This document shows, one piece after another, positions 44,384-52,280 of a stretch of DNA of 64,000 nt. Location: the NCBI GenBank assembly GCA_937873495.1, contig CALMXZ010000005.1, forward strand, positions 1-64,000, read 5' to 3'. The position numbers and the translations under genes are program-made. Numbering within the stretch: the stretch's first letter is position 1; every line of letters starts with the position of its first letter. The DNA comes from an uncultured Trueperaceae bacterium (GTDB lineage: Bacteria; Deinococcota; Deinococci; Deinococcales; Trueperaceae). Under the pieces are notes generated by a model. The model was not told the origin of the DNA, ran no database searches, and was given only the letters and a program-made list of their open reading frames with translations.

Positions 44384-46393
44384 TCACGGCGCCCTTACAC
44401 CGCCCTCGACCTCGACCCGCGTCCCTGCCACGACGCGGGTCGGCACCGCCGGCCGCGCGAGCCGGGGGTCGCTGACCAGCGTCTCGTCCAGGAGCATCGT
44501 GGAGAGGACGCCGACGAGCCCCATCTCGTCGCTCTCGCTGAAACCGACCTCGGCGTAGCGGCGCGCCTTCTCGGCGAGCTTGGTCACGTGGGGGACGTTG
44601 AAGAGGCCCGTGGCGGCCAGCCGCTCCGGCGCGAGGAGCTCGTCGACGTAGGCCGGCGCGCCCTCACCGAAGAACGCGCGCAGGATGGGCGCCCGGTAGG
44701 GGCGCTTCGGGCGCTTGTTGATCTCGTCGGGCAGCACCCCGGCGAGCGACTTCCGCAGCAGGTACTTCTCCTGCAGGTCGCGCAGCCTGAGGCGCTCGGG
44801 CAGACCGGCAGCGAACTCGGCCACGTGCACGTCGAGGAACGGGAAGCGCCCCTCCACCGAGTTGGCCGCGAGCATGCGATCGCCCTGGGAGTGCAGGAGG
44901 AACCCTGTCAGGAACGTGGTTATCTCGAGGTACTGCGCCTGGCCGAGCGGGCCCATGGCCGCGTACTCGGTCGGCAACCGCCCGATGACGCGCCCCTCCG
45001 GGTCGCCGACGGCCTCTCTGGCGGCCAGGGTCTCCTGCCCGAGGAACCGCAGGTTGCGCGCCGTCGTCCTGAAGCGCGGGCGGTGGCTGTAGAGGGGATC
45101 GTCCAGGTCGAGCATGCCGGCCTTGAAGAACTCGGCCATGAAGCCGCCGCCCTGCTGCAGGTCGCGCGAGAGGTAGGGGTAGAGCTTGCCGAGGAGCCGC
45201 GGGCGGAGCTTGGAGCTCGGAAGGCGCGCCCAGAAGCGCCGCACCATGGCCTCCTGGAAGAGGTTGTACCCCCCGAGGAGCTCGTCGGAGCCCTCGCCGG
45301 TCAGCACCACCTTGAAACCGGAGTCGCGCACCAGGCGCGAGAGGAGGATGAGGGGGGCCGGCGCCGTGCGGAGCATGGGCTTCTCGGCGAAGCGGACGAC
45401 CTCGGGGAAAGCGGCGGCCACGTCGGCGTCGGAGACCTTGATGGTCCGCAGGTTCACGCCGAGCTCGTCAGCCATGCGCCGCTGGAAGGCCGATTCGTCG
45501 AAGCGCTGGTCCTCGAACGACACGCTGAACGCTTCCAACGGACCGCGCGTGTGGCGCCGCGCCAGGGCGGTCGTCGCGCTCGAATCGAGGCCGCCGCTCA
45601 GGTAGACGCCGACGGGCACGTCGGCGCGCAGGCGGATGCGCGTGGCGTCGTCGAGGAGCGCGAGCAGCTCCTCCTGGAGCTCGCCGACGGACCCCCGCCT
45701 CACGCCCTCGCGCGGGCCGAACCGGATGTCCCACCAGCGCACCGGGGCCTCCGGCCCGGCCGGACCGACCCACTGGTAGTGACCGGCCGGCAACTCCCGG
45801 ATGCCGGGGAAGGCGCTGCGGTCGGGTTGGACGGCCCAGATGGTGAACGTCTCGACCAGCGCGAACGGGTCGATGCGCCGCTCCGCTCGCGGGTGCCTGA
45901 GGAGCGCCTTCGCCTCCGAGGCGAACAGGAGGTCGCCTCCGAACTCGGCCGTGAAGAGGGGGCGGATGCCGAAGCGGTCGCGGGCGATCAGCAGCCGCTT
46001 GGTCACGTGATCGAAGACGGCGAGGGCGAACTCGCCGTTCAGCCTGTCGAGGAAGCCGACCCCCCACTCCTCGAAGGCGTGCGCGATGACCTCCGTGTCC
46101 GAGTGCGTGCGAAACACGTGCCCGAGGCCCTGGAGCTCCGCCATGAGTTCCGGGTAGTTGTAGATCTCGCCGTTCTGCATGACCCAGTAGCGGCCGTCCT
46201 CGTTGGGGAGGGGTTGATCGCCGCCCGCGAGGTCGATGATGGCGAGGCGCGTGCAGACCATCCCGAAGGGGCCGTCGAGGTAGAGGCCGACGCCGTCAGG
46301 GCCGCGGTGGGCGAGCTCGCCCGCCATCGTAAGTAGGAGGTCGCGGGGCGCGTTCGCGCCAGACGTCGCGTAAAGGCCGGCAATTCCGCACAT
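44384..46393 (-). CDS. Asparagine synthase-like glutamine amidotransferase (first copy)
   Basis: The 669-residue protein starts MCGIAGLY with Cys2 as glutaminase nucleophile, has NGEIYNY and the glutamine-binding RGPDG, and the PP-loop SGGLDSS (266-272) of the synthetase domain. Ammonia from glutamine is used to amidate an adenylated carboxylate. It is the first gene of the leftward operon with the acyl ligase, carrier protein, NadE-like and GNAT-like genes. In that setting the substrate is likely a sugar or acyl carboxylate rather than free aspartate; this is inference. A second copy is at 54729-56660. Confidence 0.88.
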   Translation of the reverse strand: MCGIAGLYATSGANAPRDLLLTMAGELAHRGPDGVGLYLDGPFGMVCTRLAIIDLAGGDQPLPNEDGRYWVMQNGEIYNYPELMAELQGLGHVFRTHSDTEVIAHAFEEWGVGFLDRLNGEFALAVFDHVTKRLLIARDRFGIRPLFTAEFGGDLLFASEAKALLRHPRAERRIDPFALVETFTIWAVQPDRSAFPGIRELPAGHYQWVGPAGPEAPVRWWDIRFGPREGVRRGSVGELQEELLALLDDATRIRLRADVPVGVYLSGGLDSSATTALARRHTRGPLEAFSVSFEDQRFDESAFQRRMADELGVNLRTIKVSDADVAAAFPEVVRFAEKPMLRTAPAPLILLSRLVRDSGFKVVLTGEGSDELLGGYNLFQEAMVRRFWARLPSSKLRPRLLGKLYPYLSRDLQQGGGFMAEFFKAGMLDLDDPLYSHRPRFRTTARNLRFLGQETLAAREAVGDPEGRVIGRLPTEYAAMGPLGQAQYLEITTFLTGFLLHSQGDRMLAANSVEGRFPFLDVHVAEFAAGLPERLRLRDLQEKYLLRKSLAGVLPDEINKRPKRPYRAPILRAFFGEGAPAYVDELLAPERLAATGLFNVPHVTKLAEKARRYAEVGFSESDEMGLVGVLSTMLLDETLVSDPRLARPAVPTRVVAGTRVEVEGGVRAP

Positions 46394-46426
46394 TCTTCGA
46401 ACCTGGCTTCCTGAGGTTAACGGTAG

Positions 46427-46451
46427 CTGAGGAGGCGCCGGGCCTCCTCAG
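46427..46451. promoter_or_regulatory. Strong hairpin upstream of the amidotransferase operon
   Basis: Perfect 10-base arms (46427-46436, 46442-46451) surround a 5-base loop about 35 bases before the amidotransferase start. A TACACT box (leftward) lies just upstream, so the hairpin would be in the 5' leader and could act in attenuation or message stability. Confidence 0.45.
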
Positions 46452-46486
46452 AGAGTAGCAGTGTAGAGTAACGAACGAGAAGATGG

Positions 46487-46566
46487 GCGTGACTTTAGGC
46501 GCTCGTAGCGCCGTGAAGTGAGCCGACCGCGGCCTGCAGACCCTCGAGCGTGACTTTCGGTGCGCG
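46487..46566 (+). repeat. Pair of 19-base direct repeats
   Basis: Two imperfect copies of GCGTGACTTTxGGxGCxCG lie at 46487-46505 and 46548-46566, 61 bases apart, in the gap between divergent genes. A small palindrome (46498-46512) overlaps the first. They may bind a regulator of one or both operons. Confidence 0.4.
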
Positions 46567-46660
46567 GCACGCGAGGTGAGTGGGCAAGGCCGGCACGTAG
46601 CGCGATTCCATGGTGGGCGTGCCGCGAGCACGGGGCTACCAGTGAGGTAAGGGTGTCGTG

Positions 46661-48784
46661 ATGTCCAGTTGGAAGCACGTTCCGAAGCGAACCGCCACGA
46701 TCAAGCGAAAGGCACGGCCGCTCTTCGTCGGCTTGGTCCTGCTCCTCGGCAGCGTATGGCTCGCGGCCTGCGGGGGCAACACGACGCCGCCGAGCGTCGT
46801 CAAGGTGGAGATAGAGCAGCCCGACCAGACGTTGATGGTCGGCGCCACCGTGAACCTCACGGCCAAGGTGACGGTCCTCGGCGGCGCGTCGACGGCGGTG
46901 ACCTGGAGCACGTCGGCCTCCGACGTGGCCAGCGTCTCCGCCGCCGGCCTCGTTACCGCCCAGGCGCCCGGCACCGCCACCATCACGGCGACCAGCGTCG
47001 GCAAGCCGACCAGGACCGACACGGTCTCGGTGACGGTGATAGCGGACGACGACGAGCCCCCGACGATCGTGTCGTTCACCGCCACCCCCGCCACCATCGA
47101 GTCCGGCGAGTCCTCCACCCTGGCATGGCAGGTGACCGGCTCGACCGCCGGCATCGCCATCACGGCCGGCGACGCCACCGTCCAGGACGGGCTGGAAGCC
47201 ACGGGAGACCTCGTGGTCACGCCCGCCGCGACCACCGAGTACACCCTCACCGTCACGCCCGAGGGCGACGGTGAGCCGGTGGTGGCCACCGTCACCGTCA
47301 CCGTGACGGTCGTGCCCGACCAACCGGCCATCTCGAGCTTCACGGGCACGGTCGCGCCCGGCAGCCAGGCAGCCCTGAGCTGGGCGGCGGTCAACGCCAC
47401 CAGCCTCGAGCTGTTCGCCGTCAACCCGTCCGACGCCGAGGACGTCCTCTCCCTCGGCACCTACCTTGGCACCGATACCGGCGCCACGGTCGCGCTCCCC
47501 GACAGCGCCCACCAGGCCTTCCGCCTCGACGCGACCGGCCCCGGCGGGGAGGCCTCCGCGCCGCTCGCCCCGTTGGCGAACGTCGTCCTCAACGAGAGCG
47601 ACTACGAGGTCTACTACCTCGTCGGTGGCGGTTGGGCCGAGCCCCCCATCCCGGGTTCGTTCAGGTACGTGCTCGAGGCCGCGACCCCCGGCTCGGTCAT
47701 CGGCTTCGCCTCGGACGTCCAGGAGATCGTCGTCTACGGGGTCGACCTCTTCCCCCTCGACCCGGACCACGTCGTCGACTCGCACGTCATCATCCGCACC
47801 GACGTGACCATCAGCGGGCCCGTTGGTGCGCCGGTCACCCTGCGCGGCCAGTCCGCTTGGCAGCCGGGCGACCCCGGCGAGGCCTACACGTACGGCTCGC
47901 GCGTCGTCTACGTGCCGCAGGCCGTCACGGCCACGCTCGAGAACCTGGTGATCACGGGTGGCACCTTCATCTACTTCGGTTCCGGCATCCACAACGCCGG
48001 CACCCTCACCGTGCGCAACTCCGTCATCACCGACAACCGCGCGTTCGGCTCCGGCGGCGGCATCTACAACGTCCTCGGCGCCACGCTCACGCTCGAGAAC
48101 AGCACGATCTCCGACAACCAGGCCGTCACCCTTGACGAGGAGATCGACAAGGAGTGGCACATACGCGACAGTGCCGCGGCCGTCACCTTCCCAGGCATCA
48201 ACGGCTGGGGCGGCGGCCTCCAGAACGAGGGCACCGCGACGCTCATAGACACCGTCGTCGAGAACAACCGCTCCCGGCAGTCCGGCGGCGGCATCTACAA
48301 CGGCGGCGCCATGACGATCTCCGGCAACTCGAACATCACCGGCAACAGCGCCGATCGCGTGGCCGACTACACGGTCCAGGACCCGAGCGACTTCAGCGCG
48401 GGCGGCGGCATCTCCAACGTCGGCACGCTCATCATGACCGGCGGCGCCATCACGCAGAACTTCGCGGTCGACCAAGGCGCGGGTCTCTACCACTTCCAGA
48501 ACGCCATCACGACGCTCACCGACGTCACCATCACCGACAACGCGGCCGGCCTACCGTCGGCGGTACCACCCATCGTTGGTTACGGCGGCGGCATCATGCA
48601 GCACTACTACGACGGCGAGGAGGACCACCTGACCCTCACGGGCGGCGTCCTGGCTGGCAACACGCCTCAAAACATCCTCACGAACCCCAACGGCCCCAGA
48701 CCGCTGGGCGGAGCGGCCGCCGGCACCGTAGACGAGGCCGCCAGGCCCCTCGGGCTGCGCATAGAAGGCTTCAAGCTCCGCTAG
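46661..48784 (+). CDS. Secreted lipoprotein with Ig-like (Big_2) domains and a right-handed beta helix
   Basis: The 707-residue protein has a signal peptide ending in LAAC with lipid-acceptor Cys37. Residues about 47-127 form a Big_2-type domain (VGATVNLTAKVTVLGG, VTWSTSASDVASVS), followed by two more Ig-like stretches to about 305. From about 330 to 690 there are parallel beta-helix coils with repeated GGGIYN and N-x-IT-x-N patterns, as in polymorphic outer-membrane or pectin-lyase-fold proteins. No catalytic set is recognised. It is exported and probably binds or modifies polysaccharide. A GTG lies one codon upstream of the ATG used. Confidence 0.75.
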   Translation: MSSWKHVPKRTATIKRKARPLFVGLVLLLGSVWLAACGGNTTPPSVVKVEIEQPDQTLMVGATVNLTAKVTVLGGASTAVTWSTSASDVASVSAAGLVTAQAPGTATITATSVGKPTRTDTVSVTVIADDDEPPTIVSFTATPATIESGESSTLAWQVTGSTAGIAITAGDATVQDGLEATGDLVVTPAATTEYTLTVTPEGDGEPVVATVTVTVTVVPDQPAISSFTGTVAPGSQAALSWAAVNATSLELFAVNPSDAEDVLSLGTYLGTDTGATVALPDSAHQAFRLDATGPGGEASAPLAPLANVVLNESDYEVYYLVGGGWAEPPIPGSFRYVLEAATPGSVIGFASDVQEIVVYGVDLFPLDPDHVVDSHVIIRTDVTISGPVGAPVTLRGQSAWQPGDPGEAYTYGSRVVYVPQAVTATLENLVITGGTFIYFGSGIHNAGTLTVRNSVITDNRAFGSGGGIYNVLGATLTLENSTISDNQAVTLDEEIDKEWHIRDSAAAVTFPGINGWGGGLQNEGTATLIDTVVENNRSRQSGGGIYNGGAMTISGNSNITGNSADRVADYTVQDPSDFSAGGGISNVGTLIMTGGAITQNFAVDQGAGLYHFQNAITTLTDVTITDNAAGLPSAVPPIVGYGGGIMQHYYDGEEDHLTLTGGVLAGNTPQNILTNPNGPRPLGGAAAGTVDEAARPLGLRIEGFKLR

Positions 48785-49061
48785 CCGCCTGATGGCGTGG
48801 AAGCCCGCCCGGCGCACGCGCGTCACATGAACCTCACACCTAGGCACCCCGTCCGGCACGTCCTGGCGGGGTGCAACCTCATCCATCACATCAGAGTCTT
48901 AATTTCCTTCATGATTCGCCGAGGTACGTTCTTCCTCGACTTATCGTGCCAACACGGACTAGGTCGGATGGAGGAAGGATGTTCTCATTCGGAGTCGCGG
49001 CCCGTGTCGGCGTGGCTGCTCTCCCTCGGTCCGAGACGCGACGCGATCGGGCGGGCGTCGC
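48785..49061 (+). other. Leader region of the first lyase-like lipoprotein
   Basis: This 277-base gap has an inverted repeat with 8-base arms (48844-48851, 48867-48874) and, around 48893-48915, an unusually AT-rich stretch for this genome that could hold a promoter. No gene is supported. Confidence 0.4.
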
Positions 49062-51002
49062 GTGAACCGCGGACGGTGGCGTACTGAAGTGCTGATCGTA
49101 ACGTTCCTCATCGCTTTCCTGGCCGCGTGCGGCCAGAACGTCGCCCAGGTCCCTCAGCCTCCGGAAGAGGTCGAGTGGTCGGCGGCGGCGATCGGCTACG
49201 AGGACGTGCAACAAGCGAACCTCGGGCAGCTCGAACCCGCGGCGGCGAGCCTCATCAAGGTCAGTGGCTCCGGAACGGACATCTGGGACGCGCGCGACGA
49301 GTTCTACTACGTCTATACGCCGTTGAACGGCGATGGCTCGCTCTCCGTGCGCCTGCTCGACTTCGCCGCCGCGCACGCCTGGAGCAAGGCGGGGGTGATG
49401 CTGCGCGACGGGCTGGCGCCCGACGCGCGCAACGTGCTCATCCACATCAGCGGGCAGAACGGCTCCGTGCTGCAGGCCCGCCTCCAGACAGGGGCCGCAA
49501 CCACCAACAGTGCGGGCAGCGACCCGAACGTGCCCGTCGGCGGCTGGATGCGCCTCACCCGCACCGGCGACCAGATCATCGGCGAGCTCTCGAGCGACGG
49601 CTCCAGCTGGACCGAGCTGGGCAGCTACACCGTCTCCATGGGGCAGACCGCGCTGATCGGCTTGGCCGTCACCGCGCATAGCCCAGGCCAGGTCGCCACC
49701 GCGTACTTCACGGGGCTCGACCTACGCTTCGGCACGCAACCGCGGCCGAACCCACCGAAGCACCCCACGCCGCAACAGCCGGACCCAGACCCAGACCCCA
49801 AACCCGACCCCGAGCCGGAGCCGGAGCCGGTCCCCCCGGGCCGGCCGACCACGCCGGAGCCGAACTACGTCGGCACGTGGGTGTGCGGCACCGAGGCCCT
49901 CACGCCTCGCTACCAGCCGACTTACTACGTGTCCACCAGCGGGAACGACTCCAACGACGGGCGCTCCACCGACCGGGCGTTCCGCACCCTCCAACGGGCC
50001 GCCAACGTCGTCTCCGCCGGCGACGTCGTGTGGGTGAGGGGCGGCACGTACTCCTCCAACGTCTCGTTCCAGCGTTCCGGCACGTCGGCCAACCCGATCG
50101 TCTTCGAGTCGTACCCCGGCGAATGCGCCATCCTCGACGGCTCCGGCCAGCAGGCGTACCAGAACGTGCGGTTCGAGGGCGCCAACTACAACGTCTTCAG
50201 GAACTTCGTGGTGCGCAACAACCCGGCCCAGGGCATCCAGCTCGTCAACGCGAACGACAACCTGATCGCGCACGTGCGCACCCACAACAACGGCCTGAGC
50301 GGCATCCAGAACCTCTCGGGCGACCGCAACCGCTTCTCCTACTTCATCACCCACGACAACTCCGACGGCAGCAACGGCGACGCCGACGGCATCGGCCTAT
50401 CGTCCGGCCGCGACCTGCGCATAGACCACTGCGTGGCTTACCGCAACTCCGACGACGGCGTCGACACGTGGCTGTCGGTCAACACGACCATCGAGCGGTG
50501 CATCAGCTTCAAGAACGGCGTGCAGGGCGGTGACGGCAACGGCTTCAAGCTGGGCGGACGCAGCCAGGTGGTCAACACCGTCATCCGCTACAGCATCTCG
50601 TTCGACAACGTGGCCGAAGGGTTCAACTACAACTCCGGCCGCAACGTCACGCTGGAGCACAACACGTCGTACGACAACAACGTCTACGGCTTCATCGTCG
50701 CCAACGGCCAGTTGCGCAACAACCTCGCCTACGGCGACCTACGGCGCGGCTGGGAGGACGACGGCGGCAACCAGGTCCAGACGAACTCCTGGGACCTGGG
50801 GATCGGTAACCCGTTGTTCCTCAGCACCGACCCCAGTTCGGCCTCGTTCCTCGCCCCCTCCGCCTTGAGCCCGGTGATAGGCAGGGGCACCAACATCGGC
50901 TTGCCGTTCAGCGGCTCGGCGCCTGACCTGGGCGCCATCCCGCACGACGAGACCATCGAGTCGTTCCTAGGGATACCCCTGCGGGAGATCCTCGCCTACT
51001 GA
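49062..51002 (+). CDS. Lipoprotein with PL9-like polysaccharide lyase domain
   Basis: The 646-residue protein has a signal peptide with lipobox LAAC (Cys23), a beta-sandwich domain (about 38-225; IWDARDEFYYVYTPL, WSKAGVMLRDGL) resembling DUF1349/laminin-G-like modules, a Pro/Asp/Glu linker (about 238-262), and a right-handed beta helix from about 287 (YYVSTSGNDSNDG). NSDDGVDTW (462-470) and GNGFKLGG (492-499) match the calcium site and catalytic lysine region of family PL9 pectate lyases, with Lys497 as candidate base. It probably cleaves an acidic, uronate-containing polymer at the cell surface. It overlaps the convergent glycosyltransferase by seven bases. The GTG start has only a weak ribosome-binding site. 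Confidence 0.8.
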   Translation: MNRGRWRTEVLIVTFLIAFLAACGQNVAQVPQPPEEVEWSAAAIGYEDVQQANLGQLEPAAASLIKVSGSGTDIWDARDEFYYVYTPLNGDGSLSVRLLDFAAAHAWSKAGVMLRDGLAPDARNVLIHISGQNGSVLQARLQTGAATTNSAGSDPNVPVGGWMRLTRTGDQIIGELSSDGSSWTELGSYTVSMGQTALIGLAVTAHSPGQVATAYFTGLDLRFGTQPRPNPPKHPTPQQPDPDPDPKPDPEPEPEPVPPGRPTTPEPNYVGTWVCGTEALTPRYQPTYYVSTSGNDSNDGRSTDRAFRTLQRAANVVSAGDVVWVRGGTYSSNVSFQRSGTSANPIVFESYPGECAILDGSGQQAYQNVRFEGANYNVFRNFVVRNNPAQGIQLVNANDNLIAHVRTHNNGLSGIQNLSGDRNRFSYFITHDNSDGSNGDADGIGLSSGRDLRIDHCVAYRNSDDGVDTWLSVNTTIERCISFKNGVQGGDGNGFKLGGRSQVVNTVIRYSISFDNVAEGFNYNSGRNVTLEHNTSYDNNVYGFIVANGQLRNNLAYGDLRRGWEDDGGNQVQTNSWDLGIGNPLFLSTDPSSASFLAPSALSPVIGRGTNIGLPFSGSAPDLGAIPHDETIESFLGIPLREILAY

Positions 51003-52132
51003 GCGGTTCGCGCGTCGCCGCGGAGTAGCCCCAAGTACTCCGCGGTGACCGCCTCGACGTCGTAACGGTCCCGCCAACCCGGCGGGAGCTCGCGGCGGCC
51101 ACCGGTGCCCTCCAGGGTCGCCCGGATGGCCGCCGCGAGCGCTTCCACGTCGTCTACGGGCACGAGCGGGGCGAGCTCACCGCCGTCCGTCACCTCGGCC
51201 GGCCCGCTCGGGCAGTCCGTAGCGACCGCCATGGCGCCTACGGCCAGCGCCTGGATGAGGACGTTGGGCAGCCCCTCCCAGCGTGACGAGAGCACGAACA
51301 CGCCGCAGCGCGCCATGTACGCGAACGGGTTGTTCGAGAAGCCGGGCATGGCGAAGCTGTCGCCCACACCCAGCTCCGCCGCCATGGCGAGCAGCTCGGC
51401 CCGCTGCTCCCCCTCGCCGAGCAGCATGAGCCGGCACGGCAGCGCGGCGCGTACGAGGGCGAAGGCGCGCAGGAGCGTGTCGAACCCCTTCTGCTGCGTC
51501 AGCCGGCCCACGCCGAGCACGACGGGCGGTTCGCCGGCGGCGAACCATGGGTGCGGCGCGCTCTCCGCCGCACCGGCGTACACGCGCGGGGTCAGCACCG
51601 GGTTGTAGATCACCCGCACGCGACGCTCGTCGAGCCCCAGCTCGTTCACCAGGCTGCGAGCGACCCCGTTGGACACGGCCACGACCCCGTCCGCGGCCCG
51701 GTAGGCGATGCGCATGGCCTGGCGCACGAACCGCCCCTTGGCGCCGGCCAGGTCTTCGCTGACGGTGTTGGCCTCGCGAACCACCACCCGCGGACGGTCG
51801 CGCCCGGCCAGCCGGCCGGCCAGCACGGCCAAGACGTTCGTGTGCTCCAGCGTGGTGAGGAGCGCCCGCGGGCGTTGGTTCCTCAAGTAGGCGACGAGCG
51901 AGGGCAGGGCGAGGGCGACCCGGCTACGCTCCAGATCGACCATCCTGACGAGCGGTCCGAGGTCGTGAGCGACGGCGCCCTCCCGGTTGACGACGACCAT
52001 GTCGACGGCGACGCCGCGCCCTGCCGCCTCCAGCGCCAGGTCCATCAGGACCCGCTCGGCGCCGCCGCCCCGCAGGGAGGGCAGGAGGAGCGCCAGCTCC
52101 GGACGCTCGTGCTGTACACCGTCGACCTTCAT
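50996..52132 (-). CDS. GT4-family glycosyltransferase
   Basis: The 378-residue GT-B enzyme has LLPSLRGGGAERVLMDLA at the N-terminus, VVLGVGRLTQQKGFDTLL in the second domain and SSRWEGLPNVLIQALAVG, the EX7E-type nucleotide-sugar site. It transfers a sugar in the cytoplasm during repeat-unit assembly. The ATG at 52132 (MKVDGVQ) is preferred over the upstream open frame. The 3' end overlaps the convergent lyase gene. Confidence 0.9.
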   Translation of the reverse strand: MKVDGVQHERPELALLLPSLRGGGAERVLMDLALEAAGRGVAVDMVVVNREGAVAHDLGPLVRMVDLERSRVALALPSLVAYLRNQRPRALLTTLEHTNVLAVLAGRLAGRDRPRVVVREANTVSEDLAGAKGRFVRQAMRIAYRAADGVVAVSNGVARSLVNELGLDERRVRVIYNPVLTPRVYAGAAESAPHPWFAAGEPPVVLGVGRLTQQKGFDTLLRAFALVRAALPCRLMLLGEGEQRAELLAMAAELGVGDSFAMPGFSNNPFAYMARCGVFVLSSRWEGLPNVLIQALAVGAMAVATDCPSGPAEVTDGGELAPLVPVDDVEALAAAIRATLEGTGGRRELPPGWRDRYDVEAVTAEYLGLLRGDARTAQ

Positions 52133-52280
52133 GGTCGTGCCGCTTCCTCGTGCCTCGTCACGGCCCACACTCCACCACGAAAGGGTGACCGGCGGCAACG
52201 AAGTGCGCACGCCGGTCACCCTGGTTGGTCGGTTCCCGGTCCGGCCCCCGACCGGTCCTCGGGTCAGCTTCGCTCAGCCC

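Noticed and set aside
46448-48493. 681-codon leftward open frame opposite the Big_2/beta-helix lipoprotein gene
   Set aside because: The rightward frame has a signal peptide, lipobox and repeated domain patterns. The leftward product is Arg/Gly/Asp-rich with no recognisable domain, as expected for an antisense frame in very GC-rich DNA.
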